Below are positions 48,101 to 59,691 of a stretch of 64,000 bases of DNA, piece by piece. The stretch's first letter is position 1. Each line of letters begins with the position of its first letter. The DNA is from Effrenium voratum. Taxonomy: Eukaryota > Sar > Dinophyceae > Suessiales > Symbiodiniaceae. Location: assembly GCA_963377175.1 (NCBI GenBank), contig CAUJNA010000471.1:1-64000 (forward strand), given 5' to 3'. Below the pieces are notes generated by a model. That model saw only the letters and a list, made by a program, of their open reading frames with translations. It had not been told where the DNA came from and ran no database searches. The position numbers were made by a program, and so were the translations under genes.

Positions 48101-51100
48101 ATATCACCAAAGCAAAAGGGCATCCTCGTTGGTAGCGGGCCCAAGAGATCTGCCGCTACAGCAAACCCTTCTTCATGGTCTATGAGGGGACACACACACA
48201 CATCAGAATACACCAAAACAAATCAGCACATGGCCTAGTGAAGAAGAACACATCTCGTTTCTGTTGGGACCCGGTTTCAAGATGCTATGCTTTTTACGTT
48301 CCAAAGTGTGCTTCATTCGGCGAAGTTCACCTCATGGGTTGACACCCTGCCTTGACCTCTGCCGGCATCTGCGCATAGGCCGTGAGAAAGTCCTCGGCAA
48401 GTGGAGCATCATGCCACACACGCGAAATGAACGCGGTGAACGAGGGAAATGACAGGCAGGTTGCCTGGTTCAATCTTTGCCCTCCTTCAAAAAGCTTAAC
48501 TTGCTGGCTGACTGTGGGGAAACCGTCGGCTGGCCAAAAGCCAAACGAGTTCCTTCCCTAAACAATTCGCCAGACGCGTTCCTTTGCTGTAAATTCTCTT
48601 GGGTTCATGGCAAGTAGACCCTGAAAACATCGAGGAAAGTTCCCGAGCTCATCGAATCCCCTCGGGCCATGGGGAAGCTCCTTCGGCCCTCCGGAGTTTG
48701 AAGAGGAGGGCAAGCCTTTTGAGACCCGAAATGGGACTCCTATCTTTATGGCTATCTTTTCAATAATAGAATTCCCCGGCACTTTCCAAGTGGCAACCTT
48801 CTTCCCCCCGTTTGGGTGTTTCCTGGGTTTTTGGGGAGACCAAAAGACCCCTCTCCCAGCCCATGGCCGTCTCGAGCCCAGCTATGTCCCGGGCTGTTCG
48901 ACTCTCCACGGTCCAGGTATCCAGCAGCCCAGAATCCAGCTGCGTGTACTCGGCGTGACAAATGGGTGTGCTTTTGGTGCCCTTTTCAGGTTGGTTTCTT
49001 CTGGACAGGTAAAACTTCAAGCTTTTTAAAGTCCCCCTATGTCTAAGTATGGGGTCTGGGAAAGCTCAAGAATTGTCCGTCCGCTTTTGGTTTCTGGCAG
49101 GGACATGAACAAAAACTACCATCGGCCATGTAGTAACTGCTGAAGCAGCTCCCCCCACTAAGGGACAAAGCCAAAGGCCAGGTGCAGACTCAAAAGGGAC
49201 CCTAGCGGTTTTGGAGAAGGGTTCTGACACCTCCGGGGTGGGCCCTGTTGCTACTGAAACGTCCAGTCACCCCGAAAATTCCAAAACTTGTCTGGATGAA
49301 AAACCAACCTTGCCGAACAAACCATGCGGTTCTTGCATTCAAGTGCAACGTGTCCAACTGCAAAATTTGAGCGCTGCTTTGCAAAGGGCACAACATACAT
49401 ATCAGTTCAACTCCAACCAACTGACGTGTCTCGAGCCACTTTAGAGACCTTAGATGTGACGCCTGGTGACAGCAGAATCCCACACAGCCAAAGCATTTGC
49501 CTTCCCCAGTAACATCACTCACTGCGGATGCCGAATATACAAGCCTGGTTTTATGCTCCCCTGCAGATTCCTCCTCTGCAAATTAACATGAAACCCAAAA
49601 ATGAAACCATTTGTAGAGGAAACTCCTTTGCAGAGGAGTAACCTGGAATTCAAAAGGCAATCCTTTGTACGCGAAACGCCTCTGGAGAGAGCCCACAACT
49701 CTGGTCCTGCAGGCCGCTAGTGAAGGCACTGCTGTCATATTGGCCTGCGGCTTCGCGGGCGAGAAGCTACCCAAGGCCCCCCCCCCCAAAACAAAAAATA
49801 AAGAATAACAGAAAGCTAATTACCCCGGGGAGGGTGGGTTTTGCAGGCTGCTTGAAGTGGTTTCTTCCCAAGAGGCACCACTCTCCAAAAAAAACAGGGA
49901 CCGTTTGGTCTGAGGTCTCGAAACCTCACACCAAGACTCGCGACTCTGGTTCGTGCTTGCCCGCCTTTCAAATGGATCCCTGAAAGGAGGGGTCTTAATT
50001 TGAACCTCGCCCGTGTCAATATCATAACATTTGGGTGTAATTTCAGCTGCTGAGCTTCAGGCCACAATGATCTCTCTCGATCTCTCTCTCTCTCTCTCTC
50101 TCTCTGTAAGAAACTGGCTACAGGAGTTGCATACCAGTCAGCCAAGGCCCTGGTATGTGGCGAGTGTTTGGCTATTTCGAATAGATATTTACGTATCTGG
50201 CTAGCATCGCATGTCATCTTGAAGACTCCTTCTCAGCTTCGTCAAACAGTAGCAGAATACCGGCCGTCCGATTGTGCGTGGTGTTCCCCGGATTCAAAGA
50301 CAAAGAAAGTAGGACGCGACACGGCGGCCGCATGTTGAGACAAGGCGACGCCATCATAAAGCACGAAGCTTCCGGCTGTGACAAGCAGAGAAAATTAGGA
50401 GTAGGTAGGAACATCCTGCCTACACCTGTGGCTGAATAATCTGCCTCCACTGTGGAAGCAAACCACCCTTCGAAAGCACCACCCAGGGAACAAGAAGTGC
50501 ACCAACATCCGGTTCACAGAAACTCGAGCCAACTCATTTCGCGTCTGGTCATGGCCGCTTGTCCTTCTCGCCACCCCCTTCCAACCCTATGCCTGCCAGG
50601 CCAAACCAGAAGAGAGAACCTGCACGGATGCACACTCCGAAGTCTTTGCATTGACCCCCGGTCTCCCCGTACATAGTCCGTAAGGATCCCCGCAAAAAAA
50701 CAGGAGGGAACTGGTGGCCCATGCCGCAAATATCTATGAACAAAAACGGAGGGATGGTCTGGAGCCATCTCCTTGCAAAAACCGCGGGGATGGAGCTACG
50801 GAGCTACACGTCTCGTGGGATGGAGGTCGGGTGAGCTGATTTCTGAACTCAGGACTTTGGTGAGTTGATTTAGCCAGCCTGGATCGCGGGTTGGCGTAGG
50901 TCGGTATTTGTCGGCTTGGGGCTGGGGCTTTGCTCCGAACCGGCCAAAAAGACCGGACTCCCCAAGCCTTCCACGCGATGAGTACACGCGCGTGTTGATT
51001 GATCTCAGGGGGAACCCATCCCCAGCAAACCAAAAGGGAGCGCCGCGCGGAACCTGGCAAGGCCCCCCCCCCCGAAAGGGTCGTGGATGAACCTGAAGCC

Positions 51101-51378
51101 TACTCCGATCTCCGAGGCTTTTGCTTCGATGGCCCCGGCCTAGGTACATCCCAGCGCAGTTGCTGTTGGGGCAGTACTGGCCCTGGCTCAGGGCAAGCGG
51201 GTCGTTGGCTTGAGCTCGGGGATGGGTCTTGAGGGTGTCAATGCCGCGATGGAACCAAGCAACGCTTGAAATCTGAAGCAGATCGTGCAAGTCCTCAAGG
51301 GTTCAACGGACCTGGGTTCACCATAGAAGTGGTCCTGGGCTTGCTTTGGCACGCAGACCGTCGAGTCTGGAGCGTTGC
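45193..51378. other. Cyclase intronic region with microsatellites; possible unresolved exons
   Basis: (CAAA)n with CCAAA variants runs at about 46738-46910, and CA/CAACA-rich DNA to 47100. A tandem duplication of CCCCTGCCGGCGGCAG is at 47508-47546, (CT)n at about 50078-50105, and poly-G runs near 46540 and 46580. Minus-strand stretches near 51090-51165 (YCPNSNCAG), 48880-48955 (TQLDSGLLDTWTVE) and 47120-47499 (starting MAHITLLLLPCYLVNA) could be exons. I cannot prove any of them. Confidence 0.4.
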
Positions 51379-51429
51379 CTGGAAGTTGCCCACATACCAG
51401 CTGTGGTAGTAGATATATCTCAGCAATGC
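51379..51429 (-). CDS. Cyclase-like gene exon: ALLRYIYYHSWYVGNFQ
   Basis: Seventeen codons between ..GCTCAG and a GC donor (GCAACG). The LL-YIYYHxWY motif is characteristic of the ectodomain of these dinoflagellate proteins, just after the first TM helix. Confidence 0.82.
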
Positions 51430-53309
51430 CTGAGCCGTGGTAAAACCAATTCTTGCTCAAAGAATGAATGCCCTAAAAGGAATTCAAGAGAGTCCCCCAT
51501 GCTTGCCCTTGGTGACCTGGGAAGGGCTGGCTCCCGCATTGGGGGCACCATGGAGGCTTGGATGACAGACTCACGCTCGCTCAGCACTCGCTTGCTCTGA
51601 AGCAACCTGAGGTGCCAGCCGTGTCGTACCTCGGTTCGAAGCATCGCATGCCACTCAAGCGGCGAGGCGGTCACAACCAGGTATAGCCCCCACACATGGT
51701 GGGCTTCTGGCTGGCTTCTCTTTAGTCGTATCCGCGGGCCCAACTCGTGTTAACACCTGCCCACAATATCCTTGACCATGCTGCAATCTTCATTTCGACC
51801 CCCTTTCAAACATCTGAGCCCATCTAACTTGTCCGCCCCTTTCTTGCCAGCTCCCTTCCACGCAACTGGACCAAATGCAGACCTCCAAGCCCTTCAACCC
51901 GCTCGAGGCCCAGACTCCCTGGCCGTTACAGTGGTGTTGTTGCTCTCTTTGGCAACAAAAGCCTCGCATCGAGCAGTCGAACTGTCGAACTGTCGAACCC
52001 TTGAGGCTGTCCGCATGAAAACCAGAGTCTTAAGCTGTTTTGTTCAAGGACTCCCTCTTTTTAAGCTGGTAAGGTTTGCAGAAAGAAACCTGACTCATGA
52101 AAAGCAGCCACCAAAAGTCGATCGAGGGTTCCACTCATATCCTCTAAATGGATAAACAAGGATTGGAAAAAAAATGAGGCGCTCATTAGATGCAGCAACT
52201 TGAGCCTTGCAGGATCGGAAAGTGGAAATGAGCGTTGCCAACAAACTGGAAGCCCTGCGTCTTTTCGGTGCTCTTTAAACACCATCCACGAAGGGGTCAT
52301 ATCTTAAACCTGGACGGAGGGTTGATGTGCTATGGCGAAGGATATGTTGGCAAAAGGTCCCCTCGTTGAACTCACCCATGGTGTTCGGGTCCCGCTTCTT
52401 CAACGCCGAAGCTCGGTCAATGCGGCCCTTTTCCCCCTCCCGCCTCCCAAACGGAATTGGCACCATACTCCGCCGAGAAGGGCACTTGATCTGCCTGGCC
52501 GGCGCGAACCCTCGCTTCCCCGCCCGGATTTTTGCGAGCCCGGCGGCGAGCACGCAGCGGCGGAAAAAATGGATAGGATCGGTTTGGATTGGGGGCAGTT
52601 GTTTGCCCCTGGTTCCCATGCCCAAAACCTCAAATGGACGGTGCCTCTGGGGCTTTTGAATGCGATCCAAGGCGGTCCCTCATTTGGGGTTCGTGCCTTT
52701 TTGAGGCATGCCCCTTTCTGAGAGGATCAAAAGGGTTCCAAGCCCCTTTCGCTGGACCTCTGTTTGCTCCAATTCCTGAGGACTCCATCTGCCCTTGCCT
52801 AATTATCCGTCCCACGGATCATCGACTACGCGTGATCCAGAAAGTGTCCTTTGTTTCCACACTACGAAACATTTGGTGCTCCATTTCAAAGAGATGCAAC
52901 ATGAGTCCCCTTGGTTTTTACGCGTACCCCCATTTCAAGGTCTGCGCATTCGCCATGTTCGGGGACTTTCCAGCTTCCAACCCACCCGATAAAGCAGTGC
53001 AACAGTGCAAGACACTTCCGCACATCATGCGGCGATTCGAAGAGCCCGTTGGTAAATGGAAGAATCTTGCTCCGGGAAGCTCCTCAAGCTTGATATCCAT
53101 GCAACGACATTCGCACGATAAGTGCGTGCACGTGCCCATAAGCGTGTCGCGGGTGACTGTGCGTGCACATGTGTGCATGTGCTGCCTTCTGGCTCGTTTG
53201 GGGCAGCAAGGCGGCAATGAAGGCTGTTCTGAGAGCGGAAACAACATTTCCAAAATGGTTGAGGTTTCATATAAGCACCCCTCACATCGGCAAGCCAGCA
53301 TCCAACCAG

Positions 53310-53369
53310 CCGGAGTGTCCGTTTCTTTGGAGAGCAAGGGCAAGCAAAGCAGCATCGCCAGGATCAGGC
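53310..53369 (-). CDS. Cyclase-like gene exon: first TM helix LILAMLLCLPLLS
   Basis: It starts after ..GGCCAAG with two nucleotides that complete a Cys codon with the single T at the end of the exon at 54003. It reads ..RRVI-C-LILAMLLCLPLLSKETD. The 3' edge is approximate. Confidence 0.8.
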
Positions 53370-54002
53370 CTTGGCCAGCGTCGGCACGTGAAATGATCAC
53401 TTCGGATTACTCTGACTGTTGAAGACCCTACTTCTCTACCGGAAACGAATCATGTGTTCCACCTATACCCGAGACGAGTCACAATGAAAACCGGGTCTAG
53501 CCCAAACAAGGATGAGGCGGATTGCCCGAGCTTCGATGCCTCAGATGAACCAGATTACCAACCCCCAAGTTGACGTTAAGCTGCTCCGGGAGATGGGTAA
53601 GTGGCCTTGTTCACGAATGCCGAGTTGGAACCCAAAGAAAGAGTGAACTTGCTTCTCTTGAATGCTGACGAGCAAAAAGTCCAGAGTCCAGAGTTTCCAA
53701 GTTGGTTCGAGCCTTGCTACATATGGCCCCTTAGGAAACCAAAAGACTGTGCAAAGAGTTCGAACATGTTTCGCCCTGAAGCCTCTCCGGCTTCCAAGCA
53801 GGAAAATGTTGGCTTCCATACTGCAAGACATGAATCCACCATAGGCTCGAGTCTTTAATTCATAGGGCAAAAAGCGTATTGAAGGGGTCTACCCAAGACC
53901 ATTTAAAGGATCACAAAGGGCGGTCATCCGGACCCATTTATGGCTGGGACTCTCTAACCTTCACCTGCCGCTTTGACTGCACAGCCGAACTCGGCGCCCG
54001 GC

Positions 54003-54050
54003 AAATGACTCGCCGCGTAGTCATCTCCGACAGCTTCTTCCCCACCCGGC
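54003..54050 (-). CDS. Cyclase-like gene exon: RVGKKLSEMTTRRVI
   Basis: Two nucleotides, 15 codons and one nucleotide, between ..CCGAG and a GC donor. The KKxSEMTTxRV motif immediately precedes the first TM helix in this family. It is the most 5' exon assigned with confidence. Confidence 0.85.
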
Positions 54051-54823
54051 CTCGGATTGTGTTTCCGGCCAAATCGGGCTGTCAGGGCTGCCAGTAGAGG
54101 CAACAAGCCACTGACCGGTCCACCAACTGATTGCAATGTGGCTCTTTGGGCGAGCCAAGGATGTGATCGATCATGAAAAACTGTGGGCATCCTCAGGATC
54201 CGCTCAGAACACCTTCAATCTAAGCCTAAGGACTCTCCTGAAAGCTTCGGCCAAAGATTCTTCCACAGCCTGCCCAGGATTGGATAGATGTCGCTGAAAA
54301 GAAGAAACGGCTATATCCACGTCGCATGTTGGTCAGGGCCCAGCTTGAGATACAGGAAACAAACGACGAAGCCTAGCAAACACGCCAAAAGATGCTGTTG
54401 CCCATGATGGTGCCTCACAAACAGCCGTTCTATTAATGCATGAGCCTGTGCTGTTGCCTTAATGAACGTCAGCTGAGTGAGGTCTCCGGATTTGTATGGG
54501 ACATGTGGACATGGTCCCACACGGAGAAGATATTTGACCAAACCTTGCGTGATATCCCACATACCACATACCCCCACCCATCCACCCCAGCCACCCCAGC
54601 CATTCATCCTACTTTGAAGGGAATCCCCTGATTGTTGACTGGAAAGCGTTCATCAGGGGTCAACACTAGACTCAGTACTTCTCTGTCGGTGACCACAAAG
54701 CACAAAGAGAAGTTCAAGGGAAATGACCAGGCAGTCGGCTTTTGATGACCCGAAGCGCTCAAAATAATTCTCATATCAAGGTCCCCGGCTCTCGTTGTCT
54801 CTGGCTTGGGCATTCTCCACCGC

Positions 54824-54872
54824 CTCGTAGTCAGCCTCATCCCAGTCGTCCTCAAGCACACGGGTCCGCGGG
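54824..54872 (-). CDS. Candidate 5' exon: RTRVLEDDWDEADYE
   Basis: One nucleotide plus 16 codons between ..GCACAG and a GC donor (GCGGTG). Acidic. It could be part of the cytoplasmic N-terminus of the cyclase; another exon would be needed before 54050 to fix the phase. Confidence 0.45.
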
Positions 54873-55633
54873 CTGTGCAACATGCTTTCACGAGTCGCTG
54901 AACATGATGCACTCACCTGGGTGCCTGAGGAATGCAGCATGGCATGCAGCATGCAGATTGCAGGAGAACGCAGGCTGCGGGCCTGTTTGGCCTGGAAAAC
55001 CATTCGCACAGCTGCGATCGCAACTGTCTGTTCGGGGGCCATCATTCTGTCTGGGGAACCATTGGGGCCACCGTTGAAATTCGGACATGGGAAAAAGGCC
55101 AAATGCACATTCTGACTAACCACGAACAGTGTTCCTTTCGCCTTGGCGGGACATAGTCTTCCTCCTCCCTTCCTTCCACTGTGGAAACTGTTTTGTGGTT
55201 TTCCTTAACCATCGGGTCCTCCCGTTTTGGGACACACCCAATTCAATAGGGCGTCAACATGAGTTTCTTCATGAGAAAGCCAAAATGCCCACTTCAGATA
55301 TTGCGTCCCACCCAACCAAACACCATGTAGCTGAGATATCACGTCCCATCACCCAAACCGATCGCCAACTTCAGCTTGCAATGCAAAATGGGAACTTGCT
55401 TGCCGGTCAGGACCGCCAAGCTGCGCTTGTCGGCCTCTTTCAGCCAAACGGGCCCCTTTCCGGCAACTCGTAAAGAGGAGGCTCCCCGCAAAAAAAAAAT
55501 GCGTGGGTTTGCAGTCAAATTGTTGTCCGAAACGGTTCCAAATGTTGACCTGAAACATGTTCAGGCCCCCCCCCCTTCAAACAGATGCACAAGTGTCCCT
55601 TCAAAGGTCATCCAACTCCTTTTGCGAAGGCAG

Positions 55634-55634
55634 G

Positions 55635-55674
<40 letters not shown>
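55634..55674. repeat. (CA)n microsatellite
   Basis: About 20 CA units, directly beside a candidate exon. Confidence 0.95.
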
Positions 55675-55676
<2 letters not shown>

Positions 55677-55703
55677 GCCAAGGCCGCGTGTCCGGTCCTC
55701 AAC

Positions 55704-55751
55704 CTGCCCCTCCTTCTTCCGCCTCTCTCGCTCCATTCGCCGCTGCTTGGC
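55704..55751 (-). CDS. Candidate 5' exon: AKQRRMERERRKKEGQ
   Basis: Sixteen codons between ..GCCAG and a GT donor (GTTGAG). Highly charged; assigned only by position, strand and exon form. Confidence 0.4.
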
Positions 55752-55858
55752 CTGGCTGGTCGGACCCACCCGCCGGTTTGAGAAAAGCACTCATACCTCC
55801 GGGGGTTTGAGCATAAAACGGAGCCCTAAAAAGAATGGGGGAAGTCCGCCTAGAACAG

Positions 55859-55894
55859 TATGTGTGCAAAGCAGGGTATGTGTGCAAAGCAGGG
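55859..55894. repeat. 18-bp tandem duplication
   Basis: TATGTGTGCAAAGCAGGG occurs twice in a row. Confidence 0.9.
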
Positions 55895-56718
55895 AATCCT
55901 CCGCATGGTACCTGACATAGGGCTCCCAAGAAACCCGAAAAGGGTCACAGGCTCGTTGACGAACTTCTTGTGCGAACAAGAAACAACAAAGCACAACAAA
56001 GATAAAACAGGGAAGAGAAACAAACCAAAACAGGACAAATCGATTTGCGCGCAAAACTGCGGACCTCTTTTGGATGCTGTTCGGGGAACCCACAGAAAGC
56101 CAAGCAAATTGGATGGGTCCCTTGTAGGACACTAGCTTTGTGGCGCCATCGGCTTCGCTGCTTTTTGGGCTGCCTTCGTGGAACACCGGACAAACTCAGC
56201 AGACCCGGATAGCCAATTGGGGTCATTAATTTCGTCAACTGGGGGTGGAAGTTGGCAGTCGCGACTTGCCAACTTGTGGCAAAGCAACCAGGGGCTTCCG
56301 ACCTTGCGATTAAGCAGGCCAAAGTTTCGGCTGATTGGCTGTGTACTCCCCACTTGCATGTTACCTGATAGAAAGTGCCTGGAAGACCGTCTTCCTCTTG
56401 AAAATAAAGCAGTGAGGCAGGTCAGCTGAAACCCGACGCAGTTGTTCACCTTCCAGTAAAACACAAACCTTCCACGGTGCTTCCCGGATCTCTCTAAAAC
56501 ACGACTGGCGAATACATGAAAGGGTCTCCTTTCCAGGGGAGGGAACCTAGCCTTTGTGGGGACATGCGAGTCCCACTATCATTTTCCTAGGCCAAAGTAG
56601 TCAGGAAAAGTACATCTCATCTCATTCCAAGAACTTCCACGTTTCCGCCCCAGAACTCATGTTATCATAGCCGCCCACCGGCTCCCTCCGTAAAATGGCA
56701 AACATGGATCCCTCCCGC

Positions 56719-56754
56719 CTCGTAGTAAGCCTTGTAAAGCTTCAGGATTCTGAC
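56719..56754 (-). CDS. Candidate exon: VRILKLYKAYYE
   Basis: Twelve codons between ..CTCGAG and a GC donor (GCGGGA). It has the same form as the cyclase exons, but the protein is not recognised. Confidence 0.4.
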
Positions 56755-59528
56755 CTCGAGAGAGCCAACCGTTTGGTCCCTTCCAAAGACAAATCCTATC
56801 GCATCGTATCGCAAGGAATCCTCACTTTGAGCCGCAACATTCAGCTTCCCCAAGACCATGGGACATGGGTAAGCCCCCTGCTCATCCTCCCAATCAAATC
56901 ACCAACGCACTATGCTATGTTTGTTGTCAGCTGCTCATTTCATGGCAACTGGGCGGATTTTCATGAGTCTCTACCATTCCGCAGGCGGCATTCGATCCAC
57001 GTCTTCAGCTGGCTTGGGTGCCGAGGTTTCCAGCTGTGCCAAACCTGCCAAAGGTTCCAATGAGCAGCTGACAAACATACAGGGGCCGGAATTTGGGACG
57101 GCGGCTAGCCAACTTCCAGAGCTTCCCCAAAGGTGAGCCTGCTTGCCGAGCGCAGCTGCGCGAGGGAAGCTGCCGCATGTGGATTTGGGCCGACCCAAAA
57201 CCAGGGAACCCTGGTCGGATGGTTTGGGGGGAAACCAATGACATCTGCCATTTGGAGGTGTCCCTTTTAAGGAAACGCCACTTGGGTATGCCCCCCTTTT
57301 TGGGGTTGCTTGCAGGAAAGTCAAAAGAACACTCCAATTTATGGAGTCTCCTGTTCGACGCTCTGAACATGCCCCCTGGGCTCCGTGCTAGCCTAAGCAC
57401 ACGGACCTCAGCCGCAAGACGGAGCCGATCACTGGATTGCCACTGTGAGGGAACCCAAACTCATGAGTGTGTCATGGGTGGGTGGTGTTGCATCTTTCTT
57501 TGGGACAACTTTGGCATACCTCCAAGAGGAATCAATCACATTCTTTGGGCCAAACATCTTTCCAGAATATACAAAGATTCGTGGTATTGTCTCCAATAGC
57601 GGAGCCCCTCCAAAATGGGGGGTTGCCCCTTTGGTTTGAATTTCAATCAATCCCCAATAGGCGTCCCACAAAGGCGACATCATTCTTCAAAAGCGGTGCC
57701 AAAACACCTACCAACTTTTGATTCTACTCACATGGTTGTAGAGGTTTACGTCGGCCCTGAAATGAAGACCCCTTTGTAAAATGTGCCAGGTTTAAAATGG
57801 CAAGCGGGACACGGCGAATCTGTGACATCTTGCTTCTGGCCGCAAGAGACACCAGAAAAACAGCCCCGGACCCTGGCAGGTATTGTTGCAGGGGATCCCG
57901 TCCGCAAACTTGACAAAGACCAATCAGTGGCTTGCACGGAGCCACCGAGGGGTGCCAATGGAAAGCGCGGGGTTTTCACAAAATATGATCGTCGTTCCCA
58001 TGAACTTATCTGCAGGAATTTGGGATGTGAGAATGGTGTCCTGATTCAAATATCATCGTTTGGGCGTGTCCGAAAATGATTGGGGAGCCCCTAAGACTTG
58101 TTGATTTGCTGTCCCTTGCAACCCAATTGCGAATGGGTTCACCATTTGGCAAACCTGATGGGTGCTAAAATGAGTCGCCGCTTAACTGCAGTTGCTCCTC
58201 GCTCCAAGCTTCCAACAACACGGCTGGCGCGTGCTCCCACGCGAGCCGTCCTGGGCAATTTCACATGCCAAAAATGTCCAATTCCTCCAGATACCACTAT
58301 AGTAAGGAACCAACCTCTGTAGGATTTAGGTTGTTATCTGCCTGAGTTTCCGCGCGTAACTGAGATCCACTGGGATTGCTTGAAGCTGACTTTGCCAAAG
58401 CAATCATAGTCTGCTTGCCTCGTGCTGAGTCTCAAAATGAGGAAGACGCCTGCAAATCTTGTGGGGTTGTCTTTTTTGGGGGGGTACCCTATGTTCGGGG
58501 GGGTTTTAAAGTGCCATTTTGGGGATCCCATAAACCCTTATAGTTCTTCCCATGGTGCTCATATCATGTATTCGTTTGGGGTGGGGGCAAGGGGGGTTAC
58601 TGCACCTCCTTTTGCTTCCTTTATCTTCCTTCCTTTTGCTTCCTTTTGCTTCCTTTGGCTTCCTTTGGCTTTCTTTGCCTTCCTTTAGCTTCCTTTGGCT
58701 TCCTTTAGCTTCTTTTAACTTCCTTTGGCTTCCTTTACCTTCCTTTAACTTCCTTTGGCTTCCTTTACCTTCCTTTAACTTCTTTCCTTCCTTTGCGTTC
58801 CTTTACGTTCCTTTAGCTTCTTTTGCCTTCCTTTGGCTTCCTTTAGTGATTCTCTGTCTTTCTTTGGCTTCTTTTACTTTTCTTTGGCTTCCTTTAATTT
58901 CCAAGTGCTGTTTTGAGGGTGCCGTAACCCCCTTTGCCCCCCCCCCAAACGAACTCATGATCATAGGGGACTCCATGTATCCCCGGCCAGCCCACCAAAA
59001 CACCCCCCAACACGAATCTCCTGCCGGAGCGTAAATCTGAGGCGTCGCTGTTGTCGCCCTGAGTCGAGATGGGATAGGAAGGCTCTTGGATGGATTCGTT
59101 GCATCCAGCTTGGCCTTCACACACACACACTCTCAAACACTCTGCGATAGGTGGATGTTGCTTGTGTGTGTGTGTGCATGTGTTGCTTCTTTTTGCCCCG
59201 AACCAGAAAAGATCCCCATAATATCCCCTGTGTTAAGGGATCTATCAAACGGCAAATGTCCCCAAAGTGTATGCAAGCTAACCAAACGGCACCACACACG
59301 AGCACGCGATAACTCTTTCATCCGAGCAGTGTGTTGGTGCCAGGGACTCATCTTCCCCTGTCAGATGACCAACGCTGGGTGGGCCCCATGGGCCACCCAA
59401 CTCACAATTCTCAAAAACTGAAGAACGGGTGTGCAGACTGATAGCGCCCGCCCCTGAGCCGGGGCCCGTGGCACCCAGGCCACAGGGGGGTCTGCCACCA
59501 GGGGAAGTGAGTCACCCACCGGCTCCGG
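56755..59528. other. Flanking or intronic DNA; no gene recognised
   Basis: Bases about 58600-58900 are a minisatellite of 10-bp units (CTTCCTTTGG, CTTCCTTTAG and variants). A TG/CA run lies near 59160-59185. Just beyond the end of the right-hand retroelement is a GC-rich inverted repeat (GCCCCTGAGCCGGGGC near 59450). Confidence 0.6.
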
Positions 59529-59691
59529 TCACGGGAGCATGGGTGGGCCCACGCTGAGATCAAATGCATCTCCATTCAGGAGACGCGGGAGAAAAACAAA
59601 CTCCTCACAGAGTTCCTGCTTGGGGACCCTTTGCAAAGGGTCAAACCTAGAGAAATCTGGGTGCGTCAGCTCATCAGCCCATTGATTGAAT

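Larger units (their letters stand above)
2106..54050 (-). other. Class III adenylate/guanylate cyclase-like gene, about 52 kb, many mini-exons
   Basis: Minus-strand islands across the window translate, in order, into successive pieces of one protein. First comes a membrane-proximal Lys/Arg segment and a TM helix, then ectodomain pieces, then a second TM helix ending LVLRP. A juxtamembrane helix follows, then the linker with TVILEKTIIK, and then the cyclase homology domain (GFGEAGADII, VNAMVPGRK, RVRDFSTATE, VLQAKVMMF, NKNTGETFLVIW, GLHKGWAIEG, SEFKIDCSYLSPNV, VYGVSVMVAQS, CRLIDK). This is the layout of the multi-TM cyclase-like proteins of dinoflagellates. Splice phases agree wherever both neighbouring edges could be read. 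Introns end AG and begin GT or, more often, GC. A 27.3-kb intron between 36658 and 9344 contains an entire MFS gene and a retrotransposon. Canonical metal-binding and transition-state residues are replaced, so activity is doubtful. Some exons are missing from this reconstruction: ectodomain, 5' end, 3' end and a few catalytic-domain pieces. Confidence 0.88.

Noticed and set aside
52390..52670. Minus-strand basic ORF (RIDRASALKKRDPNTMGEF..) as a cyclase exon
   Set aside because: It has a GT donor-like edge but does not match the family at that position in the protein order.
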